Shown here: one piece after another, positions 1 to 5,817 of the stretch | Position numbering within the stretch: the stretch's first letter is position 1 | Layout: each line of letters begins with the position of its first letter | NCBI GenBank assembly: GCA_041567315.1 | Contig: JBFGCA010000176.1 | Span: 1 to 6,448, forward strand | DNA length: 6,448 nt | Reading direction: 5' to 3' | DNA from: JBFGCA01 sp041567315 | Lineage (GTDB): Bacteria > Acidobacteriota > Thermoanaerobaculia > Multivoradales > JAHEKO01 | Position numbers and translations under genes: made by a program | Notes under the pieces: generated by a model | Seen by the model: the letters and a program-made list of their open reading frames with translations, nothing else | Told to the model about the DNA's origin: nothing | The model's database searches: none

Positions 1-135
1 CGAGCGGATGAAGGCCTCGTCGTAGGCCCGGCCGGAGCGCTCCAACCGCGCCAGAACGCTGTCGAGCGTCAGCCGCGCGTCGGGCTCGAGCGAGGCCGAG
101 ACCGCGACCGGAGGCTTTCTGCGCGAGATGGCCAT
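1..135 (-). CDS. N-terminal 45 codons of an unidentified protein (possibly RelA/SpoT-like), cut by the window edge
   Basis: The minus-strand frame opens with ATG at 135-133 and stays open to position 1. An in-frame TAA at 171-169, with no other start codon after it, fixes the start. A modest Shine-Dalgarno-like GGAAGA (148-143) lies 7 bases upstream. The peptide begins MAISRRKPPVAVSASLEPD and ends with LERSGRAYDEAFIRS. The last part loosely resembles the start of the HD hydrolase domain of (p)ppGpp synthetase/hydrolases (pattern x-AY-x-x-x-x-D-x-x-x-IRxA). RelA homologues lie downstream of secDF in some lineages, such as streptomycetes. The visible stretch is too short to prove this, so the reading frame is confident and the identity is a guess. 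Confidence 0.45.
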   Translation of the reverse strand, partial: MAISRRKPPVAVSASLEPDARLTLDSVLARLERSGRAYDEAFIRS

Positions 136-157
136 GGCGGCGTCTTCCGAGCCCCTG

Positions 158-163
158 AGTATA
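158..163 (-). promoter_or_regulatory. -10-like box TATACT upstream of the left-edge gene
   Basis: On the minus strand, TATACT matches the sigma70 -10 consensus at 5 of 6 positions. It would start transcription near position 150, leaving a leader of about 15 bases before the ATG at 135. No convincing -35 hexamer sits 16-18 bases upstream, where the sequence is GC-only. It may be a weak or activator-dependent promoter that lets the left-edge gene be expressed apart from the sec operon, or it may be chance. Confidence 0.35.
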
Positions 164-211
164 GGCCCTTAACCGCCCGATCGCGCCTCCGTCGCCGGCG
201 CTCGCGAGCGG

Positions 212-1396
212 CTACGCCGCCCGCTTCTCGCGCCGGCGGGCTCGGGCGTCGCGCCCCATCAGCTCCTCCCAGAGCAGGGTGAAGGGGCTGGCCACGTAGA
301 TCGACGAGTAGGTGCCGACGACCACCCCCACCGTGAGGATGAAGGCGAAGCCGCGCAGCACCTCCCCGCCCAGGAACAGCAGGCTGCCCACCGCCAGCAG
401 GGTGGTGCCCGAGGTCAGCACGGTGCGCGACAGCGTCTGGTTGATGCTCTGGTTCATCACCTCGACCAGCGGCAGCCGGCGGCTACGGCGCAGGTTCTCG
501 CGCACCCGATCGAAGACCACCACCGTGTCGTTGACCGAGTAGCCCACCAGGGTGAGGAAGGCGGCGACGGTGGTGAGGTTGAACTCGAAATCGCTCAAGG
601 CGAACAGCCCGAGGACGATCAGCACGTCGTGGGTCACTGCCACCAGGGCGCCGATGCCGAACCGCAGCTCGAAACGGAACCAGATGTAGACCAGCATCCC
701 GATCAGCGAGAAGAGGACCGCGAAGATCCCCTTGCGCCGCAGCTCGGCGCCGATCTGGGGGCCCACGTTCTCGGCCCCCAACACCGTGAAGGCGCCGAGG
801 TGGGCGCGCTCCCGCAGGCCCGCCGCCACCGGCTCGCCGACCGCGGGCAGGGCGGCGATCTCCTCCCACGAGTCGAGCAGCCCGCGATCGCGCCGCAGCT
901 CCAGGATGGCGTCGGCGACGGTGCCGTAGTGCTCATCGGCCAGGGCGCGGTCCTGCGCCGCCAGTTGCTCGGGGTCGAGCTCGACCAGCAGCTCGGCGAG
1001 CGCGTCCCGGCCGCGGCGGTTGAGGTCGAAGTCGGAGCCGGCGCCGGCGTTGTAGCGCGCGTTGAGCGCCGCGACGATCCGCTCGCGGCTGCCCTCCTCC
1101 TCGCCGGGAGTGGTCGGCGTCTTGATGATCGCCTCGTTGGCGTCCTCGCCGCCGAAGCGCTGGATCTGGGCGTCGCCGATGCCGGCCTGCACCACCAGCG
1201 CCCGCAGCTCCTCGATCGCCGGCGGCTGGTTGAACTTGAGGGTGAGCTGGGTGCCGCCGGCAAAATCGATCCCCAGGTTGAGCTTGCCGTGGACGAAGAC
1301 CGCGGCGATCCCCACCGCCACCAGCACCGCCGAGACGACCACGAAGATCCGGCGGTAGCCCATGAAGTCGATCTTGGGGTCGCGAAAAAACTCCAT
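212..1396 (-). CDS. secF: Protein translocase subunit SecF with an enlarged periplasmic domain
   Basis: SecF pairs with SecD in the inner membrane and uses the proton gradient to pull exported proteins through SecYEG into the periplasm. The 394-residue protein shows the family plan: TM1 at about 16-36, the N-terminal GIDFAGGTQ motif (42-50), a periplasmic domain, the VGPQIGAEL motif (211-219) and five more helices at about 222-239, 245-266, 272-293, 320-342 and 347-370. GYSVNDTVVVFDRVREN (285-301) is the signature of TM4; D290 aligns with the functionally important D213 of E. coli SecF. Usual SecF length is about 300-325, and the surplus lies between residues 116 and 200 (see findings). ATG at 1396 is preceded by AGGAG at 1411-1407, 10 bases away. 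It lies 45 bases after secD and ends with TAG. Confidence 0.97.
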   Translation of the reverse strand: MEFFRDPKIDFMGYRRIFVVVSAVLVAVGIAAVFVHGKLNLGIDFAGGTQLTLKFNQPPAIEELRALVVQAGIGDAQIQRFGGEDANEAIIKTPTTPGEEEGSRERIVAALNARYNAGAGSDFDLNRRGRDALAELLVELDPEQLAAQDRALADEHYGTVADAILELRRDRGLLDSWEEIAALPAVGEPVAAGLRERAHLGAFTVLGAENVGPQIGAELRRKGIFAVLFSLIGMLVYIWFRFELRFGIGALVAVTHDVLIVLGLFALSDFEFNLTTVAAFLTLVGYSVNDTVVVFDRVRENLRRSRRLPLVEVMNQSINQTLSRTVLTSGTTLLAVGSLLFLGGEVLRGFAFILTVGVVVGTYSSIYVASPFTLLWEELMGRDARARRREKRAA

Positions 1397-1441
1397 GCGC
1401 GGTCAGCTCCTAGGCGGTTCTCTGGCGGCAGCCTGGGCCCA

Positions 1442-3019
1442 TCAGATCGAGAGGTAGTCCACCCGCCGCCGGCGCGACAGCAGCAGGTCGAAGATCCAGC
1501 GGCTGACGAAGATCGCCGTGAACAGCGACGCCAGGATGCCGATCGACAGCGTCACCGCGAAGCCGCGGATCGGCCCGGTGCCGAACTGGAACAGGAAGAG
1601 GGCGGCGATCAGGGTGGTGATGTTGGCGTCCAGCACCGAAGACAGCGCCTTGGCGAAGCCGGCGTCGACCGCCGACTTGACGGTCCGTCCGTGCCGCAGC
1701 TCCTCGCGGATGCGCTCGAAGATCAGCACGTTGGCATCCACCGCCATGCCGATGGTGAGCACGATGCCGGCGATCCCGGGCAGCGTAAGGGTGGCCCCGA
1801 AGTAGGCCAGGGCGCCGAACAGCAGGACGATGTTGAGGGTCAGGGCGAGGATGGCGTTGAAGCCGGTGCGGCGGTAGACCACCAGCATCGTGACCACCAC
1901 CAGCGCCAGCCCGATGAGCCCGGCCCGCAGCCCCTGCTCGATCGAGTCCTGCCCCAGCGAGGGGCCGACCGTGCGCTCCTCGAGATAGGTGATGCCGGCC
2001 GGCAGGGCGCCCGAGCGCAGCACCGTGGAGAGGTCCTCGACCTCCTGGCGGGTGAACGAGCCCTCGATCAGCCCGGAGTCGCCGATCCGGCTGCGGATGT
2101 TGGGCGCCGAGACCACCTTGCCGTCGAGCACGATGGCCAGCCCCCGCCCGACGTTGTTGCCGGTGGCCTCCTCGAACAGCTTGCCGCCCTCGAAGGTGAG
2201 AAAGAAATTGACCACCGGCTGGTTGAACTCGCCGAGGCCGGGGCGGGCGTTCTTGAGGTCGCGCCCGGTGATCACCGGCCGCTTCTCGACCGCGTAGTAG
2301 CTCTGCCCGAGGGCCTGGCCGCGCTCGTCGCGCGCCGTCTGGGTGAGGATCTCGACGTTTTCGGGCACCCGGCCGCCGTAGTGGCGCAGGATCTCTTCGC
2401 GGCTGCCGGCCGCGGAGCCGCCGCGGGTCGGATAGGCCACCAGCCGGAACTCCAGGAAGGCGGTGTTCTTGATCAGCTTCTTGACCCGCTCGGGGTCGTC
2501 CACCCCGGGCAGCTGGACCACGATGCGGTTGGTGTCCAGCCCCTGGCGCTGGATCACCGGCTCGGAGACGCCGAACTCGTCGACCCGGTTGCGGATCGTC
2601 TCCACCGCCTGGACCACCGCCAGATGGCGGATCTCCGACAGGTTCGAGGGCTCCATGTCGAAGCGCAGCTGGCCGCCCCGGCGCTGCCAGCTCCAACCCG
2701 GCAGGTACTCCTCGACGATCTCGCCGACCTTGGAGTCGCGGTCCACCGGCACGCCGGAGACCTCGAAGCTGCCGATCTCGGTGGCCCGGCCGGCGACGCC
2801 TCCCAGCCCGGCGTCCTTGAGCTCCTGGAGCAGCCGGTCCATGTCCTTGGTGCTCTCGGAGCGCACCGCGTCGTCGACCTCGACCTGCAGCACCAGATGG
2901 ATGCCGCCGCGCAGGTCCAGTCCCAACCGCAGTCTCTCCTTGAGCGGATAGGCGGAGAACGCCGCCACCGAGCACAGGCCGACGATCAGCACGCCGCGCC
3001 ACAGCAGGCTGCGGTTCAT
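1442..3019 (-). CDS. secD: Protein translocase subunit SecD
   Basis: SecD is the larger half of the SecDF proton-driven export motor. The 525-residue protein has TM1 at about 5-24, then LGLDLRGGIHLVL (32-44), the classic start of the periplasmic P1 domain. The AVETIRNRVDEFGVSEPVIQ block (138-157) follows, then the second periplasmic portion with GLAIVLDGKVVSAPNI (293-308). Five C-terminal helices span about 365-512. GMAVDANVLIFERIREE (424-440) is the TM4 signature, with D428 matching the proton-pathway D519 of E. coli SecD. It is shorter than E. coli SecD (615) but normal for many other phyla. Its ATG overlaps the yajC stop as ATGA, with a G-rich Shine-Dalgarno (AGGGGGG) just upstream, indicating translational coupling. 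Confidence 0.98.
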   Translation of the reverse strand: MNRSLLWRGVLIVGLCSVAAFSAYPLKERLRLGLDLRGGIHLVLQVEVDDAVRSESTKDMDRLLQELKDAGLGGVAGRATEIGSFEVSGVPVDRDSKVGEIVEEYLPGWSWQRRGGQLRFDMEPSNLSEIRHLAVVQAVETIRNRVDEFGVSEPVIQRQGLDTNRIVVQLPGVDDPERVKKLIKNTAFLEFRLVAYPTRGGSAAGSREEILRHYGGRVPENVEILTQTARDERGQALGQSYYAVEKRPVITGRDLKNARPGLGEFNQPVVNFFLTFEGGKLFEEATGNNVGRGLAIVLDGKVVSAPNIRSRIGDSGLIEGSFTRQEVEDLSTVLRSGALPAGITYLEERTVGPSLGQDSIEQGLRAGLIGLALVVVTMLVVYRRTGFNAILALTLNIVLLFGALAYFGATLTLPGIAGIVLTIGMAVDANVLIFERIREELRHGRTVKSAVDAGFAKALSSVLDANITTLIAALFLFQFGTGPIRGFAVTLSIGILASLFTAIFVSRWIFDLLLSRRRRVDYLSI

Positions 3020-3333
3020 GGCGCGCCCCCCTCACCGCCCTCGAGAGCGGCGATCGCCGACTTGGCCACCCGCAGCTTGACGTTGTCGGCCACCTTGAGC
3101 ACCACCACCTTGTCGTCGACCGCCGCGACCTGGCCGTAGAGACCGCCGTTGGTCACCACCCGGTCCCCCTTCTTGAGGTTGTCGATCACCCGCTGGAGCG
3201 CCTTCTGCCGCTTGCGCATGGGCGCGATGAGCAGGAAGTAGAAGATCGCGAAGACCAGGACGATCGGCACCAGCTGGAGGTAGCCGGGGGCCGCGCCTTC
3301 GGCGAAGGCCAGCAGTGGAGCGAGTCGGGACAC
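3016..3333 (-). CDS. yajC: Preprotein translocase subunit YajC
   Basis: YajC is a small single-span membrane protein that joins SecD and SecF in the holotranslocon. The 105-residue product has one transmembrane segment at about 19-38, followed by the APMRKRQKALQ basic motif (37-47), which corresponds to the usual RPQ.KR.K stretch, and a small cytoplasmic beta domain with GDRVVTNGGLYGQV (56-69). The start is GTG at 3333, 15 bases after the tgt stop. The only purine-rich stretch upstream is AGGA inside the tgt stop region (TAGGA), about 13 bases away, so initiation probably depends on ribosomes finishing tgt. The GGEGGAP tail ends in a TGA shared with the secD ATG. Confidence 0.96.
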   Translation of the reverse strand: MSRLAPLLAFAEGAAPGYLQLVPIVLVFAIFYFLLIAPMRKRQKALQRVIDNLKKGDRVVTNGGLYGQVAAVDDKVVVLKVADNVKLRVAKSAIAALEGGEGGAP

Positions 3334-3348
3334 TGCGGATGGAAGGTC

Positions 3349-4524
3349 CTAGGTCGGGGGCTCGGAACCGCGAGCACCCGCGCCCGGCCGCAAGGCTCGA
3401 TAGGCGTCGGGGTCGGCGTCGGGGTCGGCCTCGGAGGCGGTGGCCGCTGCCACCCGCTCTTCCAAGGTTCCGAAGCTGATAGCTTCTCTGAGCCCGGCCA
3501 TAAAGTCAAGGTAGAAGCGGAGGTTGTGCTGGGTCGCCAGCACCGCCCCGGTGAGCTCGCCGGCGCGGGTCAGATGGTGGAGGAAGGCCCGGCTGACCCG
3601 GCGGCAGACCGGGCAGCCGCAGTCGGGATCCGGGGGCCGGGGGTCGGCGCGGAACCGGCCGTTGCGGATCTTGAGCACGCCCCGGCGGGTGAACAGCACG
3701 CCGTGGCGCGCGTTGCGCGACGGCAGCACGCAGTCGAACAGATCGACCCCGCAGGCCACCGCGTGCGCCAGATCGGCGGGCGTGCCCACCCCCATCAGGT
3801 AGCGCGGGCGGTCCGCCGGCAGCAGCGGGGTGATGCGCTCGACCACCGCCCGGCGCTCGGCCAGCGGCTCGCCGACGCTCACCCCGCCGATGGCGTAGCC
3901 GTCGAACTCCATCGCCGCCAGCTCGCGCGCCGCCCGCTCGCGCAGCTCGGGATAGACGCTGCCCTGGACGATGCCCAGCAGCCCGCCGGGTCCCCCGGGC
4001 CAGGCCGCCCGCGAGCGGCGCGCCCATTCCTGGGTGCGGTCGAGGGCCGCCGCCGCCGCCGCGCGCTCGACCGGCCAGGGCGGGCACTCGTCGAGGACCA
4101 TGGCCAGGTCGACCCCCAACCGCAGCTGGCTGGCCACCACACCCTCGGGGGTGAGCCGCAGCGGCTCGCCGTCGAGGTGGCTGCGGAAGCTGACCCCGTC
4201 GGCGTCGACGCGGGCCCTGGCCGCCAGGCTGAAGACCTGGTAGCCGCCGCTGTCGGTTAGGATCGGGCGCCGCCAGCCGCTGAAGGCGTGCAGCCCGCCC
4301 ATCGCCTCGATGGCCTCCACTCCGGGCCGCAGCGCCAGGTGATAGAGGTTGGCCAGCATCACCTCGGCCCCCGCCGCCTCGAGCTCGGCCGGGCCCAGGC
4401 CCTTGACCGCCCCGAGGGTGCCGACCGGCATGAAGGCCGGGGTGTCGACCGCCCCGTGGGGGGTATCGAGCCGGCCGCGGCGCGCCGCCCCCTGGCGGGC
4501 CAGGACTTCGAACTCGAGGCTCAT
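3349..4524 (-). CDS. tgt: tRNA-guanine transglycosylase (queuosine biosynthesis)
   Basis: Tgt swaps guanine 34 in the anticodon of Asp, Asn, His and Tyr tRNAs for preQ1, the committed tRNA step of queuosine synthesis, in the cytoplasm. The 391-residue protein is close to the usual 370-390. It shows TPAFMPVGT (28-36), the substrate-binding LTDSGGYQVFSL (89-100, with D91 equivalent to Z. mobilis D102), GGVSVGE (213-219), YLMGVGTP (242-249), and FDCVLPSRNARHG (263-274) with nucleophile D264. The zinc site is complete: C302, C304, C307 and H333. The last 30 or so residues are a poorly conserved Asp/Ala/Pro tail (EADPDADPDAY) encoded by a short tandem repeat. The ATG at 4524 fits the family start, although no strong Shine-Dalgarno precedes it. 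It lies 46 bases after lolA. Confidence 0.98.
   Translation of the reverse strand: MSLEFEVLARQGAARRGRLDTPHGAVDTPAFMPVGTLGAVKGLGPAELEAAGAEVMLANLYHLALRPGVEAIEAMGGLHAFSGWRRPILTDSGGYQVFSLAARARVDADGVSFRSHLDGEPLRLTPEGVVASQLRLGVDLAMVLDECPPWPVERAAAAAALDRTQEWARRSRAAWPGGPGGLLGIVQGSVYPELRERAARELAAMEFDGYAIGGVSVGEPLAERRAVVERITPLLPADRPRYLMGVGTPADLAHAVACGVDLFDCVLPSRNARHGVLFTRRGVLKIRNGRFRADPRPPDPDCGCPVCRRVSRAFLHHLTRAGELTGAVLATQHNLRFYLDFMAGLREAISFGTLEERVAAATASEADPDADPDAYRALRPGAGARGSEPPT
3403..3438. repeat. Short 12-bp tandem repeat inside the 3' end of tgt
   Basis: GGCGTCGGGGTC occurs twice in perfect tandem (3403-3414 and 3415-3426) and is followed by a degenerate third unit (3427-3438). On the coding strand it encodes the repetitive Glu/Ala-Asp-Pro-Asp-Ala tail of Tgt. 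The unit length is a multiple of 3, so copy-number changes would keep the frame. It lies beyond the conserved catalytic and zinc domains and probably has no catalytic role. Confidence 0.8.
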
Positions 4525-4570
4525 CGGCCGGCGACCGGGACGCCGGGCCGCCGGCGAGGGGCCCGGGGGC

Positions 4571-5305
4571 TCAGCGCAGACCGGCGTGCCGCTCGAGGTC
4601 GAGCCGGCGCACCTCGACGTTGGCCGGCAGCTGCAGCTCGAAGCGGTCCCCCGGCAGCTCGCCGTTGACGGTGAAGTTGGCGAACCGGAAGTCGGTGACG
4701 TCGCCGTCGGCCTCGACGAAGCGCAGCCGCACCGGCAGGAAGAGCTGCGGGTCGATCCACAGCCCCAGGCTCTCGACCCGCCGGGCGACGCGATCGAAGC
4801 GCGGCGTGAGCGCCAGCTCGTAGGGGCTGGACCCGTCCTGGGGCATGGTCAGGGTGACGGTGAAGTACTCGAGCAGATCGTCCATCGAGCTGCCGGCGCC
4901 CAGGTAGTGGAGCACGCGCTGCGAGTGGCGGCCGACCGGCACCCGCTCGACCTGGTCCAGGTCGCGGTACCAGACCGTCATCTCGTCGCCGCGGATCAGC
5001 ATCGAGATCGGGTTCGGCGATCGATACTCCCAGCGCACCCGGTCCGGCGCCGCGTACGAGAACGTACCCCGCGCCTCGGTCGGCTCCACCAGCATCGAGC
5101 TTTCCTTGAACTGGGTGAACTCGGCCTCGAGGGTCGCGACCCGGCGCTGCTCGAGCCGCACTCTCTCGAGCAGGGCCTGGAGCCGGGCGGCCGGACCCAG
5201 CTCCTGCCGCCGCGGGTCGGGCAGGGTCTCGGCGCGCACGGCGGGCGCCGCCGCGGCCAGCGCGACGACAAGGCTGAGGACGGCTCGGGACTTGCGGGTG
5301 TTCAC
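4571..5305 (-). CDS. lolA: LolA-family periplasmic outer-membrane lipoprotein carrier
   Basis: LolA takes lipoproteins released by the LolCDE exporter and carries them through the periplasm to the outer membrane. The 244-residue product begins with a signal peptide: a basic N-terminus (NTRKSR), a hydrophobic Leu/Val/Ala core at 8-20, and a probable signal peptidase I site after AVRA (residue 25). The mature part has the family pattern: FTQFKES (63-69), GTFSYAAPDRVRWEY (80-94), a strand ending MTVWYRDLDQVE (109-120), and a C-terminal LGLWIDPQ..LPVRLRF region. No Cys follows the signal, so it is soluble rather than a lipoprotein. The start is GTG at 5305 with GGAG four bases before it; the next in-frame Met (residue 70) is too deep. 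A sigma70-like promoter precedes it, so it probably heads the tgt-yajC-secDF unit. Confidence 0.88.
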   Translation of the reverse strand: MNTRKSRAVLSLVVALAAAAPAVRAETLPDPRRQELGPAARLQALLERVRLEQRRVATLEAEFTQFKESSMLVEPTEARGTFSYAAPDRVRWEYRSPNPISMLIRGDEMTVWYRDLDQVERVPVGRHSQRVLHYLGAGSSMDDLLEYFTVTLTMPQDGSSPYELALTPRFDRVARRVESLGLWIDPQLFLPVRLRFVEADGDVTDFRFANFTVNGELPGDRFELQLPANVEVRRLDLERHAGLR

Positions 5306-5342
5306 GGGACTCCGGCCCCGGGCGGGGGCGGGATGAACCTCG

Positions 5343-5372
5343 ATTCTACCCGCCTTCCTGCGCTACCGGCAA
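5343..5372 (-). promoter_or_regulatory. Putative sigma70-type promoter for lolA-tgt-yajC-secDF
   Basis: On the minus strand, TTGCCG (5372-5367, 4 of 6 to the -35 consensus) and TAGAAT (5348-5343, 5 of 6 to TATAAT) are separated by 18 bases. Transcription would begin near 5336, giving a leader of roughly 30 bases before the GTG at 5305. An AT-rich hexamer is rare in this GC-rich setting, which raises its credibility. It has not been tested. Confidence 0.6.
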
Positions 5373-5378
5373 CTCGCC

Positions 5379-5407
5379 TTGACACCCCCCGGCAGCCGAT
5401 GTAGCTT
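5379..5407 (+). promoter_or_regulatory. Putative sigma70-type promoter for the FYDLN protein gene and folK
   Basis: A perfect -35 box TTGACA (5379-5384) is followed after exactly 17 bases by TAGCTT (5402-5407), a -10 candidate that keeps the first, second and last consensus bases. The predicted start is near 5414, about 30 bases before the ATG at 5445. The perfect -35 and ideal spacing make this the best promoter in the window. The box faces away from the lolA promoter, with only 6 bases (5373-5378) between the two -35 elements. Confidence 0.7.
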
Positions 5408-5434
5408 GCCGGCCGCTCCGCAGTTCCGGGCGTC

Positions 5435-5440
5435 GGGGGG
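5435..5440 (+). promoter_or_regulatory. Ribosome binding site deciding the start of the FYDLN protein
   Basis: A run of six G residues sits 4 bases before ATG 5445. This supports the ATG over an upstream in-frame TTG at 5379, which is itself the first bases of the -35 box and therefore not transcribed from that promoter. Confidence 0.65.
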
Positions 5441-5444
5441 TTCC

Positions 5445-5807
5445 ATGGTCAAGTTGGGCAGCAAGCACGAGTGCGAGGAGTGCGGCACCAAGTTCTACGA
5501 TCTCGGCAAGAACGAGGTGACGTGCCCCAAGTGTGGAGCCGACAGCCGGGCCGAGGCCGACGGCCCGCCGCTGCCGCAGGGCGCCTCGCGCCGCAAGCAG
5601 CGCGCCGAGACCGCCGAGCGCGACGGCGCGGCCGGCGATAGCTCCGACTCCGAAGACGAAGACGACGACGAGAACGGCAAGGAGGAGCTGGAAGCGGACG
5701 AAACGGACGAGCCACCGGAGGACGAAGAGGTGGACGACGGCGACGAGGAAGAGGACGAAGACGAGGAAGAGGACGAAGACGAAGACGACGAGGAGGCCGA
5801 CGACTGA
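5445..5807 (+). CDS. FYDLN-type zinc-ribbon protein with a long acidic tail (TIGR02300-like), function unknown
   Basis: The 120-residue protein has two parts. Residues 1-32 form a compact zinc-ribbon-like unit with C10-x-x-C13 and C27-x-x-C30 and the diagnostic KFYDLGKNEV stretch (16-25). This matches the FYDLN_acid family, whose members join such a head to a low-complexity acidic region; their role is not known. After a basic linker (ASRRKQRAE), residues from about 66 to the end are almost entirely Asp and Glu, giving a highly acidic, presumably disordered tail. Four Cys suggest real metal binding, whereas the common alphaproteobacterial version has a Cys-poor head (from memory of the family). 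It has its own promoter and overlaps or abuts folK. A nucleic-acid, ribosome or chaperone-like role is conceivable, but nothing here shows it. Confidence 0.88.
   Translation: MVKLGSKHECEECGTKFYDLGKNEVTCPKCGADSRAEADGPPLPQGASRRKQRAETAERDGAAGDSSDSEDEDDDENGKEELEADETDEPPEDEEVDDGDEEEDEDEEEDEDEDDEEADD
5742..5777. repeat. Perfect 18-bp tandem duplication in the acidic-tail coding region
   Basis: The 18-base unit GACGAGGAAGAGGACGAA is present twice without mismatch (5742-5759 and 5760-5777) and is followed by a related GACGAAGACGACGAGGAG stretch. Each unit encodes DEEEDE in frame, so slippage would lengthen or shorten the acidic tail by six residues without a frameshift. Confidence 0.9.
5791..5796 (+). 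promoter_or_regulatory. Perfect Shine-Dalgarno AGGAGG at the FYDLN gene/folK junction
   Basis: AGGAGG lies inside the last codons of the FYDLN gene, 8 bases before its TGA (5805-5807). It could recruit or hold ribosomes for folK, but the only plausible folK start (CTG 5818) is 21 bases away, longer than normal spacing. Since it also encodes part of Glu-Glu-Ala in an acidic tail, it may be an accident of codon choice. Confidence 0.4.
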
Positions 5808-5817
5808 GCGCGGCCCG

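Noticed and set aside
199..210. Perfect 12-base palindrome CGCTCGCGAGCG just after the secF stop, as a terminator
   Set aside because: It has no loop and no T tract, so it cannot form a usual intrinsic terminator. Palindromes of GC letters are frequent at this base composition.
629..3139. An 836-codon open frame on the plus strand opposite secF, secD and part of yajC
   Set aside because: It is rich in Asp, His, Gln, Arg and Leu with no domain pattern, and it mirrors well-recognised genes. Long antisense frames are expected in DNA with strong GC bias at third positions.
4525..4570. GC-rich inverted repeats in the lolA-tgt gap as terminator or riboswitch
   Set aside because: The short CCGG/GGCC pairings are unremarkable at this GC content, there is no T run, and no preQ1 riboswitch-like sequence is visible.
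5379..5444. N-terminal extension of the FYDLN protein from TTG 5379
   Set aside because: The TTG is the first part of a perfect -35 box, the extension has no family match, and ATG 5445 has a good ribosome binding site.
5533..5817. Long form of FolK starting at GTG 5533
   Set aside because: It would be a Lys/Arg/Thr-rich readout of the acidic tract in another frame, unlike any HPPK N-terminus. Kept only as a remote alternative to CTG initiation.
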